A stretch of 64,000 bases of DNA from Methylomusa anaerophila (lineage in GTDB: Bacteria > Bacillota > Negativicutes > Sporomusales > Sporomusaceae), in NCBI RefSeq assembly GCF_003966895.1, contig NZ_AP018449.1, forward strand, positions 3,427,501-3,491,500, in the 5' to 3' direction. The position numbers and the translations under genes are program-made. The notes beneath the pieces are model-generated. The model saw nothing but the letters and a program-made list of their open reading frames with translations. It had not been told where the DNA came from and ran no database searches. Of the stretch, positions 17,032 through 25,925 are shown piece after piece (the stretch's first letter is position 1; every line of letters begins with the position of its first letter).

Positions 17032-17979
17032 ATGAAACGATTTCAGGAATATCAGGAGGATTTAACGAGAGTGGCTGAATGGCTGCCGTGGGCCGCTATG
17101 CCGCTGGCGGGCGTTGTGGAGAATAAAGACCATTCCTTCCTTGGGGCGTTTTCCTATCCTTGTGACGCGGTCTTTGACCGCGCTTGCCTGTGCCGGGAAC
17201 TCCAGGCGTTGGGTTCCGGCTGGGGACTATGGTGCGAGAACCGGGACGGCCGGCGTTACGCAGCGTTTTCCTGGCTGCCGCAGGCTCCGGGGGACGACGA
17301 TGCCGGCCACTTTGACCGGGTTTTGGCGAGGTTAGCCGAACAATTGCCGCTGCGGCGTTTATACGCCGGAGAATTGTTGCAATACCTTTTTGAAAGCATT
17401 GCCACCAAAAAGGAAATGGCCTTTCCTGCGATACCGATGTATTTAGATGCCTTGCTTTCCCTGGGCCAGACGTATAAGCTGAAGCCGCAGGAAATTCACG
17501 TGGATGGATTGCAGGTGACGGTAATTGTTTTGAATGGGTTTTTGGAAGAATGCGTCGGCAGGCTGTATGCGTTTTTAAGCGAAAAAACCATTCCGTTTCG
17601 TTCCGTGCGCCGCTTTCTACTGCTCACAGAGGCTGAGGCAGCCGAAGAAGCAAACCGTTATATGGCCGGGTGGTGCAAGAACCGCAAGACAATTGCGCCA
17701 CTCCTTGCCTATGAAGACAATCCGCAGAAGCCTTGCGGCTTTTACGCTCATTTGCTGGTGCATTGGTGCAGCGAAAGAGCAGCGCTTGTGCAGCAAAGCG
17801 GCGAGATCAAGAAATTCCTGCTGGAGCAGGGGCTGCTTGCCCATAGTGAGCATCTGCAGCCGGAACTGTGGTTTGCCGCTGTTCCCGGAAATTTCCGCGC
17901 CTACCTGGTCGCCCCAATGCTGCAAATCGACGACGTAAGCATACTGTTTGGGGGCGAAACGGGAGCGGACCCGGTATGA
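17032..17979 (+). CDS. VirB4/TrbE N-terminal-domain paralogue lacking the ATPase domain
   Basis: 315 residues from ATG 17032 (GAGGAGG upstream). It lines up with the N-terminal half of the next gene: ALGSGWGLWCENR against TLGTGWVLYAEAQ; LLQYLFESIATKKEMAFPAIPMYLDALL against LLSYLYSTISLKQ...VLLDGLL; and the end PELWFAAVPGNFRAYLVAPML against LEAYFGSIPGNVYYGIRRPLL. It stops where the Walker A domain would begin. No Walker motifs are present. The ATGA overlap with trbE shows coupled translation. Probably a structural VirB4-like subunit; a degenerate duplicate is the alternative, but the frame is intact. Confidence 0.75.
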   Translation: MKRFQEYQEDLTRVAEWLPWAAMPLAGVVENKDHSFLGAFSYPCDAVFDRACLCRELQALGSGWGLWCENRDGRRYAAFSWLPQAPGDDDAGHFDRVLARLAEQLPLRRLYAGELLQYLFESIATKKEMAFPAIPMYLDALLSLGQTYKLKPQEIHVDGLQVTVIVLNGFLEECVGRLYAFLSEKTIPFRSVRRFLLLTEAEAAEEANRYMAGWCKNRKTIAPLLAYEDNPQKPCGFYAHLLVHWCSERAALVQQSGEIKKFLLEQGLLAHSEHLQPELWFAAVPGNFRAYLVAPMLQIDDVSILFGGETGADPV

Positions 17980-20378
17980 TTCAATTGAAAAAGTACCGGG
18001 AAAAGCGGGTGCTGTTACAGGACGTCATGCCGTTTGGGCGCATCCTGCATTTGGAGAACGGCGCCGGGTTATGCGTATTGAAGGATGGCGCCTTTCTTGC
18101 TTCCTTGCGCTATCGCGGCCCCGATCTAGACAGTGCAATCGAAGAGACGCTGGCCTGGATGACCGGGCAGATGAACAGCCTGTTATTAACACTGGGCACC
18201 GGCTGGGTGCTGTATGCCGAAGCCCAGCGTGCGCCTTCGATCAGCTACGACCGGGATGTGTGTTTTCCGGACCCAGTAACACAAGCGATTGACGAGGAAC
18301 GGCGGAAAAATTTTCAGAGCGGGCAGCACTATGAAAATTGCTACTATCTCTCGCTGTATTGGCTGCCGCCGGCCGATACGATCAGCAAGCTTAAGAATTT
18401 CTTTGTCGAGGAGGCGGAAAAGACGGCAGTGCCTGCCAATGCCGCGGAATATATCGAGGACTATACCAAACAACTGGCTGTTCTGTTTGCGGCGTGTTCC
18501 GCTGTCGGTATGCCGGAAACCGAATGGCTGGGGCCGGATGCCCTTCTGTCTTATCTGTATTCGACCATATCCCTGAAACAGGCGCCACTCAAGCTGCCGA
18601 AAAATCCGGTACTGCTGGATGGACTGCTTTATGACACGCCGTTGTACGGCGGCATGGAACCGCGCCTGGGCGAAAAGCATTTAGCGGTCGTGTCGCCGAT
18701 AAAATATCCGGAGCACAGCAGCTTTGGCATGCTTAATATTTTAAATACGCTGCCATTTTCCTACCGGTTTATCACGCGCTACTATTTTCTGGATAAACAG
18801 GATGCGCTTGCGGAAATAGGGACGTTTGCCCGTGGCTGGCGGTCGAAGGTAAAGCCGTTTACGGCCACGCTCAAAGAGCTGCTTACCGGTTTTGCCGGCA
18901 ACGAGGTCAATGAGAACGCGGTGGAAAAGGTTGAGGAAATCCGTTCCATGGAGCAGTTAATCGAAGCCGATACCGTAGGCTGCGGCTATTACTCCGCCAT
19001 GCTGCTCCTGGCCGACCAGGACAAAATTCGTTTGCAAAAATGCGCCGAAGAAATTGTGCAGCTGTTTACGAATATGGAGCAGGGAGCAATAACCGCCAAA
19101 ATAGAAGGGCTGAACACCTTGGAAGCCTATTTCGGCAGCATTCCGGGCAACGTGTATTATGGAATCCGCCGGCCCTTGCTGTCAACGGGAAATTTAATTC
19201 ACCTGCTGCCGATTACGGATATTTGGGCCGGGAAAAAACGCAATGACCATTTGAAAGCTCCCGTTTTGCTCTACACGAAAACAGGTGAAAATACATCCTT
19301 TCGCTTGAACCTTCATGTCGGCGATGTCGGGCATACGATGCTTATCGGACCGACCGGCGCGGGTAAATCGGTGCACCTCAATCTGATTGCCGCCCAGTTT
19401 CGCAAATATAAGGATGCCCGGATTTTTATTTTTGACAAGGGCGGCTCCAGCCGGATCTTAACAGAGGCTGTCGGCGGCAATTTCTTTGACCTTGGCAATG
19501 AAACGGAGCTTTCGTTTCAACCGCTCAGGCAGATTGACAACGAGAAAGAGCGCATGTGGGCGGCTGAATGGATTTATGACTTTTTGCGGCAGGAGAATGT
19601 AACGATTACGCCCGAGACCAAGAAACATACCTGGACGGCCTTATCGTCCATGGCGGTGCTGCCGGAAGGCTATCGCACAATATCAACATTGAGAACTACC
19701 GTGCAGGATAAAATGCTGAAAGATGCTCTGGTCCCCTTAACGCTTGAGGGCGCCTACGGAAAAATGTTTGATTCGGCGGAAGAAAGGCTTGCCTTTTCCA
19801 GCTGGCAGACCTTTGAAATGGAAACGCTGATGAATACGCCGGCGATTCTCTCACCGGCGCTGATGTATATTTTTCATCGCATTGAGCAGGTCCTGGATGG
19901 AAAGCCGACATTGATTGACTTAGATGAATGCTGGATATTCTTTGACAATCCAACCTTTGCGGCCAAAATCCGGGAATGGCTTAAGGTTTTGCGTAAAAGC
20001 AACGCCGCCGTTATTTTCGCGACGCAATCCTTAGCGGATATCGTGGATTCACCAATATTTCCTACCATTCTTGAATCCTGTCCGTCGCGGATATTCCTGC
20101 CGAATAAAAACGCGTTTGAGGAACGCTCGAAAAAAATGTACCGGGCTTTTGGCTTAAACGATCGGCAACTGCAAATTCTTACGCAGGCAACGCCCAAGAA
20201 AGAATATTATTATGTATCGGAACTTGGCTGCCGCCTTTATGATCTGGACCTGGAACCGGAAGCCCTGGCGTATTGCGCGGTCAATAAGCAGGACTTAATT
20301 GTCTGCAAGCAGCTTTTAGCCGAACATGGCAAGGCAAATTTCGTGAAACAATGGAGAGCTTATAAACGATTAGCGTAA
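17976..20378 (+). CDS. trbE: TrbE/VirB4 conjugation ATPase
   Basis: 800 residues from ATG 17976, inside an ATGA overlap with the upstream gene. The N-terminal domain has SLRYRGPDLDSAIEETLAWM and LGTGWVLYAEAQR. The ATPase domain has Walker A GPTGAGKSVHLNLI (near residue 458), ARIFIFDKGGSSR, and Walker B TLIDLDECWIFF (near residue 645), then FATQSLADIVDSPIF. VirB4 powers pilus subunit extraction and substrate transfer. It is the last recognisable transfer gene in the operon: trbJ, trbK and trbL do not follow. Confidence 0.94.
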   Translation: MIQLKKYREKRVLLQDVMPFGRILHLENGAGLCVLKDGAFLASLRYRGPDLDSAIEETLAWMTGQMNSLLLTLGTGWVLYAEAQRAPSISYDRDVCFPDPVTQAIDEERRKNFQSGQHYENCYYLSLYWLPPADTISKLKNFFVEEAEKTAVPANAAEYIEDYTKQLAVLFAACSAVGMPETEWLGPDALLSYLYSTISLKQAPLKLPKNPVLLDGLLYDTPLYGGMEPRLGEKHLAVVSPIKYPEHSSFGMLNILNTLPFSYRFITRYYFLDKQDALAEIGTFARGWRSKVKPFTATLKELLTGFAGNEVNENAVEKVEEIRSMEQLIEADTVGCGYYSAMLLLADQDKIRLQKCAEEIVQLFTNMEQGAITAKIEGLNTLEAYFGSIPGNVYYGIRRPLLSTGNLIHLLPITDIWAGKKRNDHLKAPVLLYTKTGENTSFRLNLHVGDVGHTMLIGPTGAGKSVHLNLIAAQFRKYKDARIFIFDKGGSSRILTEAVGGNFFDLGNETELSFQPLRQIDNEKERMWAAEWIYDFLRQENVTITPETKKHTWTALSSMAVLPEGYRTISTLRTTVQDKMLKDALVPLTLEGAYGKMFDSAEERLAFSSWQTFEMETLMNTPAILSPALMYIFHRIEQVLDGKPTLIDLDECWIFFDNPTFAAKIREWLKVLRKSNAAVIFATQSLADIVDSPIFPTILESCPSRIFLPNKNAFEERSKKMYRAFGLNDRQLQILTQATPKKEYYYVSELGCRLYDLDLEPEALAYCAVNKQDLIVCKQLLAEHGKANFVKQWRAYKRLA

Positions 20379-20387
20379 GGATTAATA

Positions 20388-20640
20388 ATGAACATCTCAT
20401 CTCAAATCCAATCCGGTCAAGGTACTAGTATTGCAATAGTCCCTGCAAGGACTATTTGGCTTGGAGGGGAGCCATGAACCAAGAAACTCGTGAACAGATT
20501 GTATTAATTAATTCTGCGCTTAATAAATAAGTGGCCTCTATCATCAATGGCTACAGAAGCACAATCTTAATTATTACACGGCGCAGGTATTTATGCGTTG
20601 TGAAACAATGTGACGAATTATTTACAGGCTTCCGGTGAAA
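20388..20640 (+). pseudogene. Short ORFs and a possible Spo0E-like remnant after trbE
   Basis: A 29-codon ORF (20388-20477) runs over a hairpin (arms 20435-20442 and 20449-20456) into ATG 20474, which has GGAGGGG upstream and opens an 18-codon ORF. Reading on with frame changes gives a helical pattern (INSALNK, LYHQWLQKH, CDELFTGF) that loosely resembles Spo0E-type aspartyl-phosphate phosphatases. The match is weak. What is certain is that the expected trbJ and trbL genes are absent. Confidence 0.3.
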
Positions 20641-20729
20641 AAATTAATAGGGTTAAAAAGGCTATAGGTTCTACTTTCGCCAAGGTATTCGGATCTTAAA
20701 AATAGTTCTTTTTCCTTGTTCACTTTTAC

Positions 20730-21085
20730 CGCTATCGTTTCGCCCATGCTTCTCTTTGATTAGAGTTTGGGCCGCGCAGAAGCGTGCTCTGCTAGAGGTT
20801 GCAGAGGCTTATAGCGATAGTCCTCCAGATGGACTTAGGCCGAAATTTGTCAAAAACGAAGGTATCCGCAATGGCGAAGACATCTACTGCATCTTTTTTG
20901 CAGTCTGAATAGGAGTCTTTGAACTTTTTAATTTGTTTAGGATTGAGGACATGGATTTTTTGTTGGATCACCCTAGAGCACCGTCTTCACGCAAAAAATA
21001 AACGAGATTATCTTCGTAAACCGAAATGGCTTCAAGGCAGAGAACAACGTTGGATAATCCTTGCTCCGTCAATGCAACCACCGTA
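20730..21085 (-). pseudogene. IS110-family transposase fragment
   Basis: The minus strand from about 21078 reads, with frame changes, LCLEAISVYEDNLVYFLREDG, then HVLNPKQIKKFKDSYSDCKK, DAVDVFAIAD, and ends near RARF with AAQTLIKEK. This is the conserved central part of IS110 DEDD transposases (NPKQxKxFxKSY, D-A-x-D-A-x-x-I-A-D). N-terminus, C-terminus and reading frame are all broken, so it is a dead fragment. Confidence 0.7.
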
Positions 21086-21197
21086 CTTTACCTGATTGAC
21101 TCAAGTCAATTATATCATGGGTATTTTAAGCCGATTGACTTGTTGGCGATTAAGCAGGATCGCCTAAATTCTTTCTGCAAATCGAAGAGCAATTTTT

Positions 21198-21335
21198 ATG
21201 AGTAGTAAAATTTTGATTGCTTACTTTTCTGGTGAAGGGAAAGACTATGTAGGAGGCAAGCGTGCGAAATGCAAACTTCCGATTGAGGTATTAATTAAGT
21301 ACTCAAAAAGGCGATACGACGGCCAGATGTTTTAA
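21198..21335 (+). pseudogene. Flavodoxin N-terminal fragment
   Basis: A 45-codon ORF begins SSKILIAYFSGEGKDYVGG, the first beta strand and phosphate loop of flavodoxins (KILIxYFSxxGxT). It is out of frame after about residue 25 and then stops where a 150-residue protein is expected. Remnant of an FMN-binding electron carrier, 40 nt upstream of an intact SDR gene. Confidence 0.6.
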
Positions 21336-21374
21336 TATTCAAAAATATATATACTGATATAGGAGGAAGCGACA

Positions 21375-22214
21375 ATGAAAGATAAAATTATCCTGATTAC
21401 TGGCGCAAACGCGGGAGTTGGCAAAGCAACGGCAAAAAAATTGGCCGAGCTTGGTGCAACTTTGATCTTAGCGTGCAGGAATCAGGAAAAAGGCCAAGAC
21501 GCCCGGATGGAAATCATTGCAAGCACAAAAAACGCCAATATTGAAGTCATGAAACTCGATCTTGCCTCGTTCACTTCCATACATGCCTTTGCTGATGAGT
21601 TTAACGGCCGGTATGAAAAACTGGACGTGCTGATAAACAACGCCGGTATCATGCAAGGGAGAGGGGCAAAAACCGCAGATGGCCTGGAACTGGTGATGGG
21701 CACCAATCATTTTGGACACTTTTTGCTCACGATGCTTCTTTTTGACGTCTTAAGGAAATCTGCCCCGTCCCGGATCGTTATAATCAGTTCCATGGCGCAT
21801 GAATATGCTAATTTTGATGCTAATGATCTGCAGACTTTTATCGATAATCCTTTGTACTCATACGGGAATTCCAAATTAGCCAATATTCTATTTACGTACG
21901 AACTTGCCCGGAAGCTGCAGGGGACGGGCGTGACGGCAAACTGTCTGCATCCCGGTGTGATTGACAGTGAGTTTTACAGTCACGCAGAAAATGAAGAGGA
22001 AAGGCTGAGATATGAAGCCATGAAACCACATATGATTTCCCCTGAAGAAGGGGCGCTAACTTCAGTCTATTTAGCATCTTCACCTGAAGTGGAAGGTGTA
22101 ACTGGCAAATATTTCGTCCAATGCAAGGAGGCCTCATCTACACCGATGAGTTATGACGTTCAGTTAGCCAAGAAGTTATGGGATCTCAGCATGAAAGTCG
22201 TTTCTTTAGATTAA
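21375..22214 (+). CDS. Short-chain dehydrogenase/reductase, retinol-dehydrogenase-like
   Basis: 279 residues. The NAD(P)-binding motif TGANAGVG is at residues 9-16, the arginine after strand 2 (ACRNQEKG) suggests NADP(H), NNAG is at about residue 89, the catalytic serine lies in VIISSMAHEY, and the catalytic Y-x3-K is YSYGNSK. The C-terminal LHPGVIDSEFY and EGALTSVYLASSPEVEGVTGKYF are typical of the RDH11-14-like branch. Substrate unknown; such enzymes reduce reactive aldehydes and ketones. AGGAGG 9 nt upstream fixes the start. Confidence 0.88.
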   Translation: MKDKIILITGANAGVGKATAKKLAELGATLILACRNQEKGQDARMEIIASTKNANIEVMKLDLASFTSIHAFADEFNGRYEKLDVLINNAGIMQGRGAKTADGLELVMGTNHFGHFLLTMLLFDVLRKSAPSRIVIISSMAHEYANFDANDLQTFIDNPLYSYGNSKLANILFTYELARKLQGTGVTANCLHPGVIDSEFYSHAENEEERLRYEAMKPHMISPEEGALTSVYLASSPEVEGVTGKYFVQCKEASSTPMSYDVQLAKKLWDLSMKVVSLD

Positions 22215-22257
22215 ATAACTCGTTAATCTGATCCGAGCCCAAAAAGGGGCAATAATT

Positions 22258-22425
22258 ATGAGTATCCTTGATGGAAGAAAGGCAATTTTAGTCACAATCA
22301 GTTTTGAAGTCGGTTATGAAGCATGAAGGAAGGCGCTGATATCATTGCAGCCCCACGGTGTCTGGAACGGCTTGAGGTGCTTGTCAGGATGGAAGGACAG
22401 AAACTAGTACAATGTTCGTTTATTG
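22258..22425 (+). pseudogene. SDR family N-terminal remnant
   Basis: With frame changes this stretch reads MSILDGRKAILVT, then GYEA, then KEGADIIAAPRCLERLEVLV, the first 50 residues of a short-chain dehydrogenase (DGKxAxVTG...GADIVIAARRLERLEEL). The glycine motif is deleted and no C-terminal part follows. From 22426 to 22813 nothing else was recognised. Confidence 0.5.
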
Positions 22426-22813
22426 TTGTGCAATAGTCTGCATTAGAGCAGAAACTTACTACCTGTCTTAAGCGGCTTGAGATATGTGTGATGCGCATAC
22501 GTTATTAGCGAACGGTATACTAGTAATAGCCCCACATATTTGTAATATTTTAAAACTGTATTAAGAGAAAATCTATATATTATTTGTGTGCTGGCGTATC
22601 TTTTAAGTATTTTAAGCTGAGTGATTCATCTCAGAAACCGCCTCCCTCTTTGTGGGGCAATGTGGTATATATTTCCGCAGACAAAGGAAGAAAACATTAG
22701 GCTTTTGGGTCTGGCATTTTAAACATTATACTAACACGTCAACCCCGACTCAATCTGTTCAACTGACTAAAAAGATGGAAATATATTGACTCAATTAGAT
22801 GATGATGATAATA

Positions 22814-22825
22814 TTGACATATCAA
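22814..22825. promoter_or_regulatory. Putative MarR operator, upstream copy
   Basis: TTGACATATCAA lies 19 nt before the marR start and is a near-perfect dyad. A matching dyad, TTGATGTATCAA, lies at 23297-23308 just after the gene. Two copies of the same palindrome flanking a MarR gene suggest autoregulation and control of the downstream genes. Confidence 0.5.
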
Positions 22826-22844
22826 CTATATTGGGAGAATTACT

Positions 22845-23276
22845 ATGAACGTTGCCGGAGAAACATCAACCAGTTCTCTAATCGCCCAGATGGCCTTGCA
22901 TATTAAAGCCGAACTTAATAATGCCTTTCAAGAGAGCGGGGCCAATATTACCAGTGATCAATGGGGAGTATTGAAGTGTTTATGGCAGGAAGAAGGCATC
23001 TCGCAAAGTGAGATTGCGGAGAAAGTGAATAAGGATAAGGCAAGCGTCACCAGGATATTGGATATTATGCAAAAAAATAAGCTGATAACGCGTTGCGACG
23101 ATGAACGTGACCGAAGAAGCTATCGCATTTACCTTACAGAAGAGGGGAAAAGCCTCGAAGGAAAGTTGAAACCAGTCGTTCAGGCTACTAACCGGCGGGT
23201 ATATCGGAACCTGAACGAATACGAACGGCAGGAGTTACAGAAACTATTACTCAAATTAATGAAGAGCGACGAGTAA
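22845..23276 (+). CDS. MarR-family transcriptional regulator
   Basis: 143 residues. The winged helix is clear: ITSDQWGVLKCLWQEEGISQ, SEIAEKVNKDKASVTRILD (recognition helix), and the wing CDDERDRRSYRIYLTEEGK with the conserved D-x-R-D-R-R. MarR proteins are dimers that release DNA when they bind phenolic ligands or are oxidised. Downstream lie a GH13 protein and EmrAB-like efflux genes, so it probably plays the role EmrR plays in E. coli. Confidence 0.9.
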   Translation: MNVAGETSTSSLIAQMALHIKAELNNAFQESGANITSDQWGVLKCLWQEEGISQSEIAEKVNKDKASVTRILDIMQKNKLITRCDDERDRRSYRIYLTEEGKSLEGKLKPVVQATNRRVYRNLNEYERQELQKLLLKLMKSDE

Positions 23277-23296
23277 TAATTATTATGGGCAAATAG

Positions 23297-23308
23297 TTGA
23301 TGTATCAA
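23297..23308. promoter_or_regulatory. Putative MarR operator, downstream copy
   Basis: TTGATGTATCAA, a near-perfect dyad matching the one at 22814-22825. It precedes the GH13-emrAB group by about 175 nt and could place those genes under the MarR regulator. Confidence 0.45.
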
Positions 23309-23481
23309 ATATATATATAACAACCTTATGTAGCGGCTCGCATTATTGTCTGTTCTGCCTGCCGTAGATCATGCGAAATTTACTCGGCCCAGACATTCTG
23401 GACCTACACTGGGTTTCAATGGGAAGCCTGCGCCATAGGTCAAATGTGGTGCAAGGACAAATGACGGGAGCGATTTTCAAC

Positions 23482-24834
23482 ATGTCATGGGCCAAGGATG
23501 CATTTTTTTATCATATTTACCCGCTGGGCTTTTGTGGAGCCCCAAAACATAATGATTATTCCTTGTCCGCCACGCCCCGGTTGTTAAAGATGCTCGAATG
23601 GATAGAACACATAAGGGCGATGGGCGTAAATGCTCTTTTGCTGGGGCCGTTATTTGAGTCGATCTCCCATGGCTACGATACTGTTGATCATTGCCGAATC
23701 GACAGGCGCTTAGGAGACGGAGAAACTTTTCAGCAGCTGACAAACTGTCTTCATGAAAATGGGATAAAGGTTGTTGTTGATGGGGTGTTCAACCACGTGG
23801 GGCGAGATTTTTGGGCCTTTAAAGATGTTATCGCCAAAAAGGAACAGTCTGAATATGTTCATTGGTTCGGCTGTGTCGATTTTGCGGCAAGAAGTCCTTA
23901 CGACGATCCCTTCAATTATGAGGGGTGGGAAGGTCATTACAATCTGGTAAAACTTAATTTAAAAAATCCAGCAGTTAAAAACTATATTTTTTCGGCGGTA
24001 AAAGAGTGGATAGACCTATATGACATTGACGGGATACGGCTTGATGTTGCCTACTGCCTGAATATTAACTTTATGAAGGAACTGGCAGCCCTGTGCAAGG
24101 CTATCAAACGGGATTTTTGGCTAATGGGTGAGGTAATACACGGTGATTATGCCAGATGGGCCAATCCTTTGCTTTTAGATTCCGTAACTAACTATGAGTG
24201 TTATAAAGGGCTTTATTCCAGCCATAATGACAAGAACTATTTTGAAATTGCCTATTCTCTTAACAGGCAATTTGGCGACAAAGGCATTTATAAGGAACTG
24301 CTGCTGTATAACTTTGCCGACAATCATGATGTTACAAGAGTTGGCAGTATCGTTAATCATCCGGCGTACTTGTATCCTCTTCACGCATTGCTTTTTACGA
24401 TGCCGGGAATACCTTCCATTTATTATGGCAGTGAATGGGGGATTGCCGGCAAAAAGGGCTGTGACTCCGATGAAGATTTGCGGCCGGCTCTTGATTTGAC
24501 TCTTGTCGGTAAAAACAGCCCCAATAGGGATTTAGTGAAAGCAATCATCCGGTTTGCCAGAATAAGAAAAGAGCATAAAGCATTGCGGGAAGGAAGTTAC
24601 CGACAGCTCCTGGTGCGCAGTCAGCAATATGCCTTCCTTAGACAGACGCAGGATGAAGCGATTGTGGTCATCGTAAATTCGTCATTTCAGAGCGCGTCAT
24701 TAGAGTTTGAAATTCCAATCGGCGGTTTAATGCTGCTTGATTTAGTAAATCATGGGGAGAAATTTCCTGTTCGTAACCGCAAAGCATATATCCAGATACC
24801 ACCCTGCTGGACCAGAATTCTATTGGTGAAATAA
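23482..24834 (+). CDS. GH13 alpha-amylase-family glycosidase
   Basis: 450 residues from ATG 23482; an upstream in-frame ATG (23371) lacks a ribosome site. All four GH13 regions are visible: DGVFNHVG (I), DGIRLDVAY (II, nucleophile Asp), LMGEVIHG (III, acid/base Glu) and FADNHD (IV, transition-state Asp). The start AFFYHIYPLGFCGA and the end ILLVK-type beta domain fit intracellular neopullulanase or cyclomaltodextrinase-like enzymes. No signal peptide. Catalytic residues are intact, so it should hydrolyse alpha-glucans or maltodextrins. Its place between MarR and efflux genes is unexplained. Confidence 0.9.
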   Translation: MSWAKDAFFYHIYPLGFCGAPKHNDYSLSATPRLLKMLEWIEHIRAMGVNALLLGPLFESISHGYDTVDHCRIDRRLGDGETFQQLTNCLHENGIKVVVDGVFNHVGRDFWAFKDVIAKKEQSEYVHWFGCVDFAARSPYDDPFNYEGWEGHYNLVKLNLKNPAVKNYIFSAVKEWIDLYDIDGIRLDVAYCLNINFMKELAALCKAIKRDFWLMGEVIHGDYARWANPLLLDSVTNYECYKGLYSSHNDKNYFEIAYSLNRQFGDKGIYKELLLYNFADNHDVTRVGSIVNHPAYLYPLHALLFTMPGIPSIYYGSEWGIAGKKGCDSDEDLRPALDLTLVGKNSPNRDLVKAIIRFARIRKEHKALREGSYRQLLVRSQQYAFLRQTQDEAIVVIVNSSFQSASLEFEIPIGGLMLLDLVNHGEKFPVRNRKAYIQIPPCWTRILLVK

Positions 24835-24892
24835 GAGGAGTGCCTATACCCATGAAATTCGAGCTATGGGGCACTAGGGAGGAAGATGCCGG

Positions 24893-25921
24893 ATGAATGA
24901 ACCCGGCGGCAAAAAACAAAAGATCGTCATTGGCCTGCTTGCGGCATTTTTGTTGCTTGGCGGAGCAGGAGGCGGTTATTACTGGTATTATACAAGCAGG
25001 TATGTCAGTACCGATGATGCCCGGATCAGCGGTACCATCGTAACCATAAGCAGCAAGGTCTCGGGAAAGGTGAGCCGGATTTTGGCGGCAGAAGGTGACA
25101 ACGTCAAGGCCGGCCAGGTTTTAGCCCGGATTGATTCCCAGGATATCTTGGCACAAAAAGTTCAGGCCGAAGCCAGTCTGGCTGCGGCCAAGGCCAATTA
25201 CGAACAACTGGTCAACGGTTCCCGCCCCCAGGAAATTCAACAGGCACGGGCGGCGGCTGATCAGGCTAAAGCCAACCTAGAGAATGCCTCCTTAAACTAC
25301 GGCCGGATGGAACAACTATTCCACGACGGAGCTATCAGTGCGTCCCAGCGCGATAACGCCGTGACGACTTATCAGGTGGCACAGGAAGCCTATATTGGCG
25401 CCGTTCAGGCTTTGGAACTGGCTGTTGCCGGCCCCCGTGAAGAAGCGGTCAGGGCAGCCGCCGCGCAGGTGAAACAGGCTGAAGCTGCTGTGACAGCGCT
25501 AAATTTGCATTATAATGACACAACTATTATTTCGCCAGTTGACGGTATTGTCGCCCAAAAGTCGGCTAATGCCGGGGAAGTGGTGGTGATGGGGCAGCCA
25601 CTTTTCAGTGTGATTGACAGGAACGATATTTGGATTAATGCCCGTATTGAAGAAACCTATATCGGCAAACTGCAACTTGGCCAACTGGTTGAATACACGA
25701 TTGACGGGTATCCTGGGAGCCTTTTTTACGGTAAGATATATGATCTCGGCAACGCAGCCACTTCGGTTTTTGCTTTGATTCCGATTGAGAATGCCTCGAA
25801 CAATTTTACCAAGGTGACTCAACGTATTCCGATTAAAATTAGTCTGCCGGAAACCAGTGATGTTATCTTTCGGCCGGGAATGTCGGTAGTCATTAAAGTC
25901 CACCTGGATAAACGGGGGTGA
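24893..25921 (+). CDS. EmrA/HlyD-family membrane fusion protein
   Basis: 342 residues. One N-terminal membrane helix (IVIGLLAAFLLLGGAGGGYYWYY) is followed by YVSTDDARISGTIVTISSKVSGKV, the lipoyl half-motif typical of EmrA. A long helical hairpin rich in A, Q and E (about residues 85-205) is followed by the second lipoyl part (IISPVDGIVAQKSANAGEVV) and a beta-barrel domain. EmrA adaptors link an MFS pump to an outer-membrane channel, which again implies a diderm cell. No TolC gene is present nearby. The next gene starts 4 nt after the stop. Confidence 0.9.
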   Translation: MNEPGGKKQKIVIGLLAAFLLLGGAGGGYYWYYTSRYVSTDDARISGTIVTISSKVSGKVSRILAAEGDNVKAGQVLARIDSQDILAQKVQAEASLAAAKANYEQLVNGSRPQEIQQARAAADQAKANLENASLNYGRMEQLFHDGAISASQRDNAVTTYQVAQEAYIGAVQALELAVAGPREEAVRAAAAQVKQAEAAVTALNLHYNDTTIISPVDGIVAQKSANAGEVVVMGQPLFSVIDRNDIWINARIEETYIGKLQLGQLVEYTIDGYPGSLFYGKIYDLGNAATSVFALIPIENASNNFTKVTQRIPIKISLPETSDVIFRPGMSVVIKVHLDKRG

Positions 25922-25925
25922 GGGG

